Below the pieces are notes generated by a model that was given only the letters and a program-made list of their open reading frames with translations, was not told where the DNA came from and made no database searches. 35,858 nucleotides of DNA from Saprospiraceae bacterium (GTDB lineage: Bacteria; Bacteroidota; Bacteroidia; Chitinophagales; Saprospiraceae). This document shows positions 27,553 to 35,809 of this stretch, piece by piece (positions within the stretch are counted from its first letter, which is position 1; the number at the start of each line of letters is the position of its first letter). The DNA is taken from assembly GCA_020627705.1 (NCBI GenBank), contig JAHDGJ010000024.1, forward strand, positions 1 to 35,858, given 5' to 3'. Both the position numbers and the translations under genes were made by a program.

Positions 27553-28677
27553 TCACATTTTTACGTTGATGTCAAACCTTATTCTTTGTCCATTTTCCTT
27601 TTCGATATGCATAGGTAACAACTGCTGTACGGAATAATACTTGGCTACAAGATTTATATTTTCCGAAATAGAATAAGCAATTGCGGCTTCTAATCCCTTA
27701 TAATTGCTCAATCTTCCATCAGGTGAATTTGAAGAAGAATAATCCCATCTTGCCCAGTCATTTTGAGCCATGTAATCCAATAAAGCAAATCTTTCGAGGT
27801 AAGCAAAAGCTAGCGAATACTTCCATTTTTTTTCTGTACTTAATGCACCATATTGGATACCAAAGGTGAAGCCTTGATTTTGCTTTTTAAATCTCCCCGG
27901 AATGTCAACTTCTTCATTGTAATTTTCTAGATTGTTGTAATAATCTAGGGTAACAATATAGTTATTGATTTTAAGTTTACTCCTCAAATGAAAAATGGAG
28001 TAATTCAAAAGGTAAGTATGCGATCCATCTGGGATGTTAGGAATATTTCTAAATAGGTAAAAGGCAGAAGATATTTCATATTTGTTTTGAGCAGCAATTA
28101 CAGTGGACTGAATCCCTTGTAAGTAGGCATCATCAAAAAAAGAACCATCATTAGATCCAAGAATGCAATGACCTCCGATTACATGCATTTGTTTGAATAC
28201 CTCATTTTTAAACGTGATTCTTTTTTCTATTGCAACACCCTCGGGAAACACATTATCACTCCAAAAAAGTTCATTGTTTTTCTTAAATGGAAAAGTGTTT
28301 TTTCCAAGCCAAAAATTTAAACTCCCTCCGTTGTATTGAAAGTAAATCTTTTCAAATCCAAGGGGTAATGTGCCAAATTCTTTCCATCCTTTGCCCAAGG
28401 TCAATTGTGGATCTTGCTGTTTTCTTTGGTCTCCTGTGCGGATTCTGCTGCCAAAAGAAAAACGCTCGTGCGAATAAATTGCACCTGTTCGAAAGCGATA
28501 CCTTAACCTTGACCTATCTGCTCGAAACGTACCATCCGCTTTGCGCGATTCCCAATCGTGCTCGGCCCTAAATCTAAAATCCATTTCAAAAGATACTTTG
28601 GAGTAGGTGGAATCCGTTTGGCCATACAACAGATTATAACTAAATAGGAGGATAAGAAGAAATTCAAATTGTTTCAC
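27553..28677 (-). CDS. Putative outer-membrane porin-like beta-barrel protein
   Basis: 374 residues with a signal peptide (MKQFEFLLILLFSYNLLYGQ, cleavage probably after YGQ). The mature part is a string of alternating hydrophobic/polar strands with abundant aromatic and charged residues (SFEMDFRFRAEHDW, SRLRYRFRTGAIYSHE, FSFGSRIRTGDQRKQ, LNFWLGKNTFPF), typical of the putative-porin/alginate-export-like barrels of Bacteroidota. The C-terminus RIRFDINVKM fits a last barrel strand. Transport substrate is unknown. The gene lies between the dienoyl-CoA reductase (convergent) and the sterol-desaturase-like gene (same strand, 35 bp upstream). Confidence 0.75.
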   Translation of the reverse strand: MKQFEFLLILLFSYNLLYGQTDSTYSKVSFEMDFRFRAEHDWESRKADGTFRADRSRLRYRFRTGAIYSHERFSFGSRIRTGDQRKQQDPQLTLGKGWKEFGTLPLGFEKIYFQYNGGSLNFWLGKNTFPFKKNNELFWSDNVFPEGVAIEKRITFKNEVFKQMHVIGGHCILGSNDGSFFDDAYLQGIQSTVIAAQNKYEISSAFYLFRNIPNIPDGSHTYLLNYSIFHLRSKLKINNYIVTLDYYNNLENYNEEVDIPGRFKKQNQGFTFGIQYGALSTEKKWKYSLAFAYLERFALLDYMAQNDWARWDYSSSNSPDGRLSNYKGLEAAIAYSISENINLVAKYYSVQQLLPMHIEKENGQRIRFDINVKM

Positions 28678-28712
28678 GAATTCGGATCTTTCACTTTTAG
28701 GACATATTTTAT

Positions 28713-29996
28713 TTACTGACTCTTACTGACAACTGTTTGCACCACCTGGGTAGCGCGACGTTTGGAGCCCAGATAATACAAAGTATAAAAAACAGATACT
28801 ATGCCATAGCCTATAAGGACAATCATTGCAATTAACTTGTAACTAGCTATCAATGGCAACAACTCGACGTTTAGGATTAAAACCAATATCCCAATACTTT
28901 TAACAAATTCTCCAATTAGGGACATTTTATGCCCATCCATCAACGACGAATACGAAAATATTAGGCTAAATATTACTAAGCAAATAAGCACAAATACCCA
29001 GGGCTCAAAATTAGAAATCTGGACCAAGGCATAATATTGCAAAACATTAGCTACCACAAATTGCAAAACGATGAAAATCAAAAATCCTCGGCTGTATGAG
29101 GTAGTGTATTTGATTTGCTCTTGGGCCTTATCTACAAAAGAAATGGGGTATTTATCGATAACATCTTGCGGCCTCCACCCTGTGGGCATAAACCAAATTC
29201 GCAGCTTATCCCAAAAATTTTGCGTGCGCCAGGCATCCTTTATGAGTTGCCAGAGATGCATAAAATTTATCAACACTGGATTCCAAGTTTTTGCAGGCTT
29301 TTTGGTTCCATAAACTGCAGGAACTTCATCAAGCTCCTCTTGAAAAGTACCAAAAAGCTTGTCCCATACAATAAATATTTCTGCAAAATTTTTGTCTAGA
29401 TACTCTTTATTTATAGCATGATGCACGCGATGATGTGAAGGCGTCACGATTATATATTCCAACCACCCCATCTTATCGATTAATCTTGTATGGTACCAAA
29501 ATTGAGCAAAGAAATGAATGGGCGCTATGATTGCAACGACCTTCGCGGGAACACCTATTACAGCCATAGGTATGTAAAGAAAAAAGTAGAGCTCAAAAAC
29601 AACGGATATGTTTTGGCGTAAAGCACAAGCAAGATTAAATTCTTCGCTGCTGTGATGTATAATGTGTCTATTCCAAAGCAGATTTAAACTATGATTCCAC
29701 CGATGCTTCCAATAGCCCGCAAAGTCTAAGCCGATAAATGCAAGAATCACCGTCATCCAATTAAATTCCAGTTGAAAAACAGCTAAACGGTCGACCATCC
29801 ATTCGTAGCTCAGAATAATTACGATGAGCCCAAGCATTTGTTTAAGAGTAAAGGTCATGCCAGAACTCATACTGCTTATCGTGTCCATGGGACGATTTAC
29901 TTGGACACCTTTCCAACGAGCGATAAGGGCTTCAATAATTATGAGGCCAACAAAAAAAGGTATGGCGATACTTACGGCTTGTGCAAATGCTTCCAC
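28713..29996 (-). CDS. Sterol desaturase/alkylglycerol-monooxygenase-like membrane protein
   Basis: 427 residues, fatty-acid hydroxylase superfamily. The di-iron histidines are all present: HRWNH (98-102), HIIHH (111-115), His161 and His169, and HHRVHH (188-193). The sequence around them (SLNLLWNRHIIHHSSEEFNL, DKNFAEIFIVWDKLFGTFQE) resembles alkylglycerol monooxygenase (TMEM195) more than sterol desaturases, so cleavage of ether lipids is a reasonable guess. There are four N-terminal helices and about four more C-terminal ones from residue 305. It is followed by the porin gene 35 bp downstream. Substrate is unproven. Confidence 0.88.
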   Translation of the reverse strand: MEAFAQAVSIAIPFFVGLIIIEALIARWKGVQVNRPMDTISSMSSGMTFTLKQMLGLIVIILSYEWMVDRLAVFQLEFNWMTVILAFIGLDFAGYWKHRWNHSLNLLWNRHIIHHSSEEFNLACALRQNISVVFELYFFLYIPMAVIGVPAKVVAIIAPIHFFAQFWYHTRLIDKMGWLEYIIVTPSHHRVHHAINKEYLDKNFAEIFIVWDKLFGTFQEELDEVPAVYGTKKPAKTWNPVLINFMHLWQLIKDAWRTQNFWDKLRIWFMPTGWRPQDVIDKYPISFVDKAQEQIKYTTSYSRGFLIFIVLQFVVANVLQYYALVQISNFEPWVFVLICLVIFSLIFSYSSLMDGHKMSLIGEFVKSIGILVLILNVELLPLIASYKLIAMIVLIGYGIVSVFYTLYYLGSKRRATQVVQTVVSKSQ

Positions 29997-30027
29997 ATGA
30001 CGAAGCTAAAAAAATGATCTCATATAA

Positions 30028-30057
30028 AAAGAAAAGCGCTGCAGATTCCTGCAACGC
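30028..30057 (-). terminator. Rho-independent terminator (minus strand)
   Basis: On the minus strand GCGTTGCAG, loop GAAT, CTGCAGCGC form a 9-bp stem with one G-U pair, followed by TTTTCTTTTT. It starts 7 bp after the metallopeptidase stop codon and separates it from the sterol-desaturase-like gene. Confidence 0.88.
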
Positions 30058-30064
30058 CTTTCCT

Positions 30065-31018
30065 CTAGTGCGCATGTAAACAAACATGTTTGGGGCGCTT
30101 TGATTTGTCTTTCACCCAACTACCAGGTTGTATTCTTCTCGCGGTAGCATCCTTTCTAATATGATCCCTAAGAGTGACCAATTCGGGATATTCGTACATC
30201 AACCGAATCTTTTGATCAGCAATGCTATTGCCTGTAGGTCTGTTATTCTGGGTAACAAAGACGCTAAACACTTCTGCTACATCTTCGCCTGGATTTGTTG
30301 CGGCATATTCTGTAACAAATCGGTCCGGATATCTGTCGTAAATCTCATATCCATCAAAATTCAAATCCTCAAATTCCTCATAAATATCTTTCCAACCCAA
30401 CTCAAACAAAGCATTGATATAGGAGTTAGAAAAACTACATCCCTCTCCGGTATGAAAAGTATTACAAGCGAATTCTTCCGTTGTAGGATCTACCTGATCC
30501 GCGTTAAGCGTTAAGACATGAGCAAATTCATGAATGACGGTATAAACAAAATCATTTTGCAATTGGATGTTATCGATGTCGTTTGCACTTTCTATAGCCA
30601 ATCCCATATTCCAAGACCTTAGATCATTGCTTAAAGGCTCCACAAATCCTAATAAATCATTATTGCCGTGAAAGACTAAAAATTCTTTAAAATCTGCTCT
30701 ATAATCTATAGGTATTAATCGAGTAAAGACCTCAAACATTTGTTCGTGCAAGAACTGATCGCTTTGAAAATCTTGCATTGCACCAGAAACGTCAAAGTCT
30801 TTTATCTTAAAAAGATCATTGCCATTGATCTTATAAGCGGTTAATTTGACAAAACCATCATCTTGACCATTTTCATCATCTGAAGAATGCTCACCATCTC
30901 CATCCACCCAAGTATCCTGATCTAAAAAATCGTCTTCATAATACTCTTGCGAACAAGAACTAAACATGACACAAAAGATAATTAGCAAAGCAAACACATT
31001 TAATTTCATCTTTCTCAT
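30065..31018 (-). CDS. Zinc-metallopeptidase-like lipoprotein (HExxH)
   Basis: 317 residues with a lipobox FSSC (Cys22) and an acidic linker after it. HEFAH at 163-167 is a HExxH zinc site. Downstream ADQVDPTTEEFACNTFHTG and DVAEVFSVFVTQN give further acidic and aromatic residues as in the putative zinc-binding metallopeptidases (substrate-import-associated zinc metallohydrolase type) common in Bacteroidota. The role is unknown: these lipoproteins are often near SusC/SusD systems, but none is in this window. An alternative start is the Met4. It is followed by its own terminator and is divergent from the EGF-like gene. Confidence 0.8.
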   Translation of the reverse strand: MRKMKLNVFALLIIFCVMFSSCSQEYYEDDFLDQDTWVDGDGEHSSDDENGQDDGFVKLTAYKINGNDLFKIKDFDVSGAMQDFQSDQFLHEQMFEVFTRLIPIDYRADFKEFLVFHGNNDLLGFVEPLSNDLRSWNMGLAIESANDIDNIQLQNDFVYTVIHEFAHVLTLNADQVDPTTEEFACNTFHTGEGCSFSNSYINALFELGWKDIYEEFEDLNFDGYEIYDRYPDRFVTEYAATNPGEDVAEVFSVFVTQNNRPTGNSIADQKIRLMYEYPELVTLRDHIRKDATARRIQPGSWVKDKSKRPKHVCLHAH

Positions 31019-31170
31019 AACTCCAATTTTTAAAGATTAATAATTTACACATTGAGCGAAGCCTATAAACTCTTTGGTCAAGGTGTATTGTCGTTAGGTA
31101 AAGGTTCTCTCCATCAATACTTTTTATTACTTGCAAACTAAATCAAAACACCCGCTCCCCTAGCTCTCTT

Positions 31171-31221
31171 TATACTTCTATCCGATTTTATTATACTTCT
31201 GTACCAATGTGTAATACTTTT
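31171..31221. promoter_or_regulatory. Three 9-bp direct repeats phased at 21 bp
   Basis: TATACTTCT at 31171-31179 and again at 31192-31200, then AATACTTTT at 31213-31221 (7 of 9 the same). The start points are exactly 21 bp apart, two helical turns. This arrangement is known for LytTR-type regulators that bind direct repeats on one DNA face. The region lies between the divergent metallopeptidase and EGF-like genes and could control either. Confidence 0.5.
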
Positions 31222-31297
31222 TTTTTGGATCCACCCAACCTTTTTGATTTAAGATCCGATAAGCTTGATATAATTCGTAACCACTAAAATTTATAAA

Positions 31298-31771
31298 ATG
31301 AAATACTTATTAAATCTGTTTGCTTTTGTTTTTGTATTTGGACTCACCTCTTGCAGTGATCCTTGCAGCGATGTAGAATGTGGCGCACATGGAACTTGTG
31401 ATGACGGCACGTGTCTTTGTGACGAAGGCTATGAAGGCACTTTATGTGACGCCAAGCTCATCGACAAATTTGTGAGCTCCTGGAAAAGTACTTCCTTCCA
31501 ATGCGATGGGGAACAAGAAGAAATCACCTTTGTCGTAGAACAAGGCAGCAGCATTACTACTATGAGTCTTTATGAGATCGAAGATCCAGAATTCGTGATC
31601 ACCAACATTACTCAGAGTGAAAATGTATTTACGATACCAGCGCAAGTTTTGGACGGCACGCAGGTATCCGGGACTGGAACCATCAACGAAGACGGTTCAA
31701 TGAGCTTCAACATTGATGTCGCAGAAGATGGCTTTGAGTGGACTTGCTCTGGCACATTCGTTAAGCAATAA
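31298..31771 (+). CDS. Lipoprotein with an EGF-like domain
   Basis: 157 residues with the lipobox LTSC (Cys19). Immediately after it comes an EGF-like module with six cysteines, Cys23, 28, 34, 39, 41 and 50 (CGAHGTCDDGTCLCDEGYEG, the GYEG turn typical of EGF). The rest (about 55-157) is a single beta-rich lipocalin-like fold with Trp62 and two more cysteines that may form a disulphide. It is probably a surface-anchored adhesion or binding protein, an inference from the EGF module. It ends 39 bp before a strong terminator shared with the convergent outer-membrane barrel gene. Confidence 0.85.
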   Translation: MKYLLNLFAFVFVFGLTSCSDPCSDVECGAHGTCDDGTCLCDEGYEGTLCDAKLIDKFVSSWKSTSFQCDGEQEEITFVVEQGSSITTMSLYEIEDPEFVITNITQSENVFTIPAQVLDGTQVSGTGTINEDGSMSFNIDVAEDGFEWTCSGTFVKQ

Positions 31772-31810
31772 GAACGACAATTAAGAATAACAACTAAAAC
31801 CACTATTTAA

Positions 31811-31850
31811 AACGTCCAGTGTAAGGCATACTAATACTGGGCGTTTTTCT
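31811..31850. terminator. Terminator between convergent genes
   Basis: AACGTCCAGT (31811-31820), 15-nt loop, ACTGGGCGTT (31836-31845): 10 bp with one G-U pair. The T run at 31844-31848 serves the EGF-like gene. In the other direction the tail AAACG.. gives a T-rich run too, so it may also stop the gene that ends at 31855. Confidence 0.8.
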
Positions 31851-31854
31851 TTGG

Positions 31855-33090
31855 CTATTTTTCAAAGAAAGCAAAGGCAAGACCAACCCGAACACCCAAA
31901 TAACTGTCGTTAAAATAGATGTTGTAATAATCGGATCCGAAGTAGCCTACTTGAGTAAAAAAAGCGAGGCTTTGCCAATTCTTTGGAATAAAGTAAAGGC
32001 TGTAATCAAAATTTAATCTTCGGTCGAATCTGAACCACTCCATGTCTTGCGTTTTGTTGGTCAACTCCCCTCTCGCATAATTTTTATCTGCGATATAACT
32101 CACATTTAGGCTGTGCCTCCAGCGTTCGTAAGATTTTTCTTGTTCAAACTGATACCACTGTTCTTCATTAGAAATATACTTTGCCAATTTCCTTTTGTGA
32201 GACCAAGTCAAATATAGATTGCAGCGATTTCTCCCATATATATTTAGTCGGTTAAGAATACTCAGCGTCAACGAGGAAGGGTGATATTCGTAGCCCACGC
32301 GCCAATTGAATTCGGTGTATTTGGACACTACCCGCTCATACTCAAACCCCATTGTGCCTTTTTGGAGTTTGGGAACCAAGGTATTTCTTCCAGTGGTGAA
32401 TGGCATTTCTCGGCCAATCCGCCGACCGCCTACAATAAACTCAAAGACGATATCTTGACTAAAATCTCCGTTGTATTGATTTATAATTAAGCCGCCGTTA
32501 CCACGAATGATAGTTGGTCCGTCCTGTCCATTGGAATGGTGAAAGGCATAAATCCCAATATACTTGTGCTTGAAAAAATCAGCGCTCGGCTTTTTCTGCC
32601 ACCAACTTGGCAAGGTCCAATACCAAGCCACCCCAGGCATAGCACTTGGTGTCCTGACTGGTCTTGAAAAATCACCAATCCCGTAATGTGCATTTTTGTC
32701 ATCTTGAAAAATCCTAAACTTAAACCAAGGGATTATTTGAAACGAGTGGTATCCAAATTTTTTAAATCCAAAAACACTAAGCGGCAACCTCCAATCAGCA
32801 TCTAACAAAAATGGCTTTTTGTTTTGCCCTAAGGTGACAATCCTCAAATTGCTAAGCATCGAAAACTGTGAAGGTGTCTGGACGCTTCGCAAGTATTGAT
32901 GAAAATTTTTAACGTCTTCGTCTTCATTTAAATAATCCAATATGATTTTGTCTTTTACTTCTACTATTTCCAGTGCTTTCGAATTTAATGGATCAATAGT
33001 AACGGGCAACAATGGATTTTGGCTCAAGAGAGGGAATGTCACGACTAAAAGGAAAAGTGTGACGGTTAGGGACGTAAGAAGTTGTTTCAT
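31855..33090 (-). CDS. Outer-membrane phospholipase-A-like beta-barrel protein
   Basis: 411 residues from the ATG at 33090, which opens the signal peptide MKQLLTSLTVTLFLLVVTFP (SQ cleavage site); the frame extends back to 33114. The body is beta-strand rich with Trp/Tyr/Phe girdles (GYHSFQIIPWFKFRIFQ, YSLYFIPKNWQ). FHHSNGQDG then TIIRGNGG contains His184, Ser186 and Asn198: His-x-Ser-Asn-Gly with Asn 14 residues after His, the same spacing as His142/Ser144/Asn156 of E. coli OMPLA (PldA). Phospholipase A1 activity in the outer membrane is therefore plausible. The protein is longer than PldA, and the call needs structural confirmation. Confidence 0.55.
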   Translation of the reverse strand: MKQLLTSLTVTLFLLVVTFPLLSQNPLLPVTIDPLNSKALEIVEVKDKIILDYLNEDEDVKNFHQYLRSVQTPSQFSMLSNLRIVTLGQNKKPFLLDADWRLPLSVFGFKKFGYHSFQIIPWFKFRIFQDDKNAHYGIGDFSRPVRTPSAMPGVAWYWTLPSWWQKKPSADFFKHKYIGIYAFHHSNGQDGPTIIRGNGGLIINQYNGDFSQDIVFEFIVGGRRIGREMPFTTGRNTLVPKLQKGTMGFEYERVVSKYTEFNWRVGYEYHPSSLTLSILNRLNIYGRNRCNLYLTWSHKRKLAKYISNEEQWYQFEQEKSYERWRHSLNVSYIADKNYARGELTNKTQDMEWFRFDRRLNFDYSLYFIPKNWQSLAFFTQVGYFGSDYYNIYFNDSYLGVRVGLAFAFFEK

Positions 33091-33165
33091 AATATGGAAT
33101 AGGTAAATATACAAGACTTGCTTGTCTCAATCTTTAGTATTACACCTGAATCAGTAAGTCTTCAT

Positions 33166-34821
33166 CTATTCCTCCATAAAATCTAGAACCTCATCATCCG
33201 CAGATGCTAACACAGTTTCTAATTGAGACCGTACAGATTTGGCATCGTTCAATTGGTTTAACTTCCTTAAGGCCCTGAATTTTCCAATTAAAGACTTGGC
33301 TCTGTTTGGCATCCTATGCAAGGCTTTATCAAACAGTTTTATGGCTTCAGCATATCGCCCTTGCGTCAACAACCATTCTCCGTATTGTTCGTAGGAAGGC
33401 TTGGCAATTTTAGGCGGTCCAGCTGGGAAATTCGTTTGGTCTTCAAAAGCCACAGCTCTTTTCAAATGCATCTCAAAATCATTCTTGTTTCCTTCTAACA
33501 AAGCTTTGAGGCCTTCTATTTGTGCAACAATTACTTCAGAAATTTTGATAGAATTTTCGGAAGGAGCATACCTGCTGTTGCCTGCGGCACACATCGCAGC
33601 TCCATTTTTATCAATGATTTGAGAAGCAGCATCTATTTTGGTTCGCAACCAATTAAGCTCATCATTTATTAGGTTTACCTCCTTGCTTTCAAAAGCCAAT
33701 TGTGCACGTAAAAAACTACGGAGTGCCTTGGCTTCTATGCCTATATCTTCCACCTCTGTATCAAGATCTAAATTAGTTTGTGCCCCTATTTTTCCACTTT
33801 CTAAAAGCTGTCTGCTTTGCATCCCGATAAGATATCCACGGGCCCCTTTGGTGGGGTCCTTTGGAACATGTACCAACATTTCGTTTAAAATCTTTTCTGC
33901 TTGAGCATACTTCCCTTGTTGCAAAAGGCCATAATGCAACCAAGCCAAAGAGTGATATCCGCGAGCACCATCCTTTAACTCTTGATCAACCATTCGTTGG
34001 ACACTTGCTTCATAAGAAGCTTGGTTAGAATTTACCACCTTCTCCCATTGTCCCAAGGCCAAAAATATATGAGAAGGCATATGGAGTGCATGGGCAGCAT
34101 CAGCGGCCACTTGTGCATATGCATCCGCTGCAGCAAGGGCATCCTCAGCAGAGGTCGGGCCATCGAGTGCATGTATTTTGTAGTGCAAGGCTCCAGGATG
34201 AAGGGGATTTATTTTGGTCACCTTATCAGCGATAGAAGCAGCCAATCTTAAATCCTCACTGCCGTCACCATATTCCTCAGTAGACCAAATAAGAGAAAGG
34301 GCATAAAAAGCAGCTATTTCTTGATGCTGGGGATATTTACTATGTAATTTTTCAAGATGAGTTTTAATCTTCTTGTTTCGGTCTTCAAATTCACCTTCTC
34401 CGTACATGATTTCGATAAGTTCCCACATCTCTTTTTCAATTGGGTCCGAAATTGCTGTCATACGTTCTTCTTTGGATTTGCCTAATCGTGAAACAATGGC
34501 GCTTCCCTTTTCGGTATTTTGTAATCTCCATAAAGCCTTGTAATGACACATGGCTTCTCCCCAGTGCGTGAGTATCTCCGTACTGTCCTGAGCAGTCGCT
34601 TCTTCAAATGCTTTTAAAGCATCATCATATTCAAAATTATGTAGCAACAATAGCCCTTCATCAAATTTTGCTTGGGTATTGGCATTCAGCGTAAAGCCAT
34701 GTTGTAATTCACCCAATACAGTTTGAACTTCAGCCTTCTGGTTTGTATCGGATGGGGTATCTTTTGCACAGCCAAAAAGTACAAATACAAATAATAGAGC
34801 TATTCCACTATACGGCCTCAT
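33166..34821 (-). CDS. TPR-repeat lipoprotein
   Basis: 551 residues with the lipobox LFGC (Cys18). Tetratricopeptide units are evident at LLLLHNFEYDDALKAFEEAT, LHPGALHYKIHALDGP, YHSLAWLHYGLLQQGKYAQA and YGEWLLTQGRYAEAIKLFDK. The middle HALHMPSHIFLALGQWEKVV, with two histidines, is typical of a family of exported TPR proteins. The acidic C-terminus is VLDFMEE. Probable periplasmic or surface scaffold; no enzyme motif. It is followed 75 bp later by the phospholipase-like gene and preceded by the small glycine-rich gene, same strand. Confidence 0.85.
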   Translation of the reverse strand: MRPYSGIALLFVFVLFGCAKDTPSDTNQKAEVQTVLGELQHGFTLNANTQAKFDEGLLLLHNFEYDDALKAFEEATAQDSTEILTHWGEAMCHYKALWRLQNTEKGSAIVSRLGKSKEERMTAISDPIEKEMWELIEIMYGEGEFEDRNKKIKTHLEKLHSKYPQHQEIAAFYALSLIWSTEEYGDGSEDLRLAASIADKVTKINPLHPGALHYKIHALDGPTSAEDALAAADAYAQVAADAAHALHMPSHIFLALGQWEKVVNSNQASYEASVQRMVDQELKDGARGYHSLAWLHYGLLQQGKYAQAEKILNEMLVHVPKDPTKGARGYLIGMQSRQLLESGKIGAQTNLDLDTEVEDIGIEAKALRSFLRAQLAFESKEVNLINDELNWLRTKIDAASQIIDKNGAAMCAAGNSRYAPSENSIKISEVIVAQIEGLKALLEGNKNDFEMHLKRAVAFEDQTNFPAGPPKIAKPSYEQYGEWLLTQGRYAEAIKLFDKALHRMPNRAKSLIGKFRALRKLNQLNDAKSVRSQLETVLASADDEVLDFMEE

Positions 34822-34858
34822 GAGTTGGTATTTAGTCCAGTTGAAGGTAATATCAATT

Positions 34859-35380
34859 TTATCGTTCGAGTAATTGTAATCTTTTTAATTGCTCCTCTTT
34901 CTTATGGATTTTCGAATCAAAAATTTTATTTGTTTTATAGTTTGGAATCATAACTCCGATCAAACTTCCTGTCAAAGCGCCAAGTAAACCTCCAACAAAT
35001 CCATTGATTCTCTGTTCAAAATCTAACAATGACATTGGTACTTCAAGAGACCTTCCTATTTCTCTACCAGCAATTCCTCCCAAAATGGCACCCAATACTA
35101 CAATCACACCCTTAGATTTAAAGTGTTTTTGTTCTACGACATTGATCCTAGAAAAAGGAATATTAAATGGTTCTGATAAATATTCATCGTGCAGATATTT
35201 TTCATTTTTCCCCAATAAAATGACTCTTTCTTCTTCTACCCCAAGAAATTTACCTGTGACCCATTTTTTATTAGTTAAAAGAATTTTCGTTTCAATTTTT
35301 TGAGCATTCGAACTAAGTGCAGAAAAAAATAGGATTATAAGAAGGATACTTTTTTGAAACAGTTGCTGTGGTATTTTCAT
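34859..35380 (-). CDS. Small exported protein with glycine-rich membrane segments
   Basis: 173 residues from the ATG at 35380, which gives a signal peptide (QQLFQKSILLIILFFSALSS, cleavage near NAQ-K). The frame is open back to 35509, but that would hide the signal. A soluble stretch (KKWVTGKFLGVEEERVILLG) is followed by two Gly-rich hydrophobic segments, GVIVVLGAILGGIAGREIGR and GFVGGLLGALTGSLIGVMIP, resembling glycine-zipper helices. A Lys-rich coiled-coil-like end (KKEEQLKRLQLLER) follows. No family assigned with confidence. Confidence 0.65.
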   Translation of the reverse strand: MKIPQQLFQKSILLIILFFSALSSNAQKIETKILLTNKKWVTGKFLGVEEERVILLGKNEKYLHDEYLSEPFNIPFSRINVVEQKHFKSKGVIVVLGAILGGIAGREIGRSLEVPMSLLDFEQRINGFVGGLLGALTGSLIGVMIPNYKTNKIFDSKIHKKEEQLKRLQLLER

Positions 35381-35491
35381 CGTGGTAAGATTAATTTGTG
35401 ACGCTTTAGAGCATTCACTTTTGCCCTTTTTTGTTTGAACAAAAGAATATCTCCAACAATGAAAATAAAAAAAATGATCGTGTAGTAATAT

Positions 35492-35512
35492 AGGACTGCC
35501 TGCTGCCATCCT
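35492..35512 (+). repeat. 21-nt repeat, copy 1
   Basis: Begins AGGACTGCC and ends GCCATCCT. Aligned with copies at 35637-35657 and 35729-35749 the pattern is AGGA-Y-TGC-M-T-D-C-K-GCCAT-M-CT. Short complementary arms (TAGTA / TACTA) surround it. Confidence 0.75.
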
Positions 35513-35514
35513 TA

Positions 35515-35601
35515 CTAAATGGTGCTGACAGAGGAAGCGATTGTAGATGCTATATGTATCTACTATAATGAATGCACCAGCCGTCTCTGGCTGGCATTTA
35601 G
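35515..35601 (+). other. Possible three-way-junction fold (87 nt)
   Basis: P1: CTAAATG (35515-35521) with CATTTAG (35595-35601). P2: GTGC (35522-35525) with GCAC (35574-35577), capped by an inner stem GTAGAT (35543-35548) / ATCTAC (35558-35563). P3: CAGCC (35578-35582) with GGCTG (35589-35593), loop GTCTCT. The three stems abut at one junction. It could be a structured RNA or a palindromic repeat element. Found by eye, no energy computed. Confidence 0.45.
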
Positions 35602-35636
35602 AAGTAAACTAGGGACATGAACGTTTAGAGTTTTTC

Positions 35637-35657
35637 AGGATTGCCTTCGGCCATACT
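35637..35657 (+). repeat. 21-nt repeat, copy 2
   Basis: Begins AGGATTGCC and ends GGCCATACT. It differs from copy 3 at three positions and from copy 1 at four. Arms are CAGGAT / ATACTG with one mismatch. Confidence 0.75.
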
Positions 35658-35722
35658 GTTTAGGATTTCGTAGCAAATAGGCAAAGCGAATCACCTAAAG
35701 TTTAATAAACACTAAATTTTGT

Positions 35723-35755
35723 TTACACAGGATTGCATACGGCCATCCTGTGTAA
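35723..35755 (+). repeat. 21-nt repeat, copy 3, inside an 11-bp hairpin
   Basis: The 21-nt unit is 35729-35749. It lies within TTACACAGGAT (35723-35733) and ATCCTGTGTAA (35745-35755), a perfect 11-bp inverted repeat with an 11-nt loop TGCATACGGCC. Confidence 0.85.
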
Positions 35756-35773
35756 GGGTTCATGATAAACATC

Positions 35774-35809
35774 AAGCCTTTTTTGCTTTGCAAAAAGAAG
35801 GCTTTTTTT
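35774..35809 (+). terminator. Strong plus-strand terminator without an upstream gene
   Basis: AAGCCTT (35774-35780) pairs with AAGGCTT (35798-35804) around an inner stem TTTGC/GCAAA, leaving a short bulge, and a 7-nt T run follows (35803-35809). The nearest plus-strand gene ends 4 kb upstream, so it must serve an unrecognised plus-strand transcript or be part of the repeat region. The last 49 bases after it contain no recognisable gene. Confidence 0.8.

Noticed and set aside
35515-35601. tRNA gene or integron attC site
   Set aside because: No T-loop GTTC-type motif or cloverleaf lengths, and no attC R boxes or integrase gene; the stems are of a different shape.
35492-35755. CRISPR array suggested by three short repeats
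   Set aside because: Only three copies, unequal spacing (124 and 71 bp), core variable at several positions, no cas genes.
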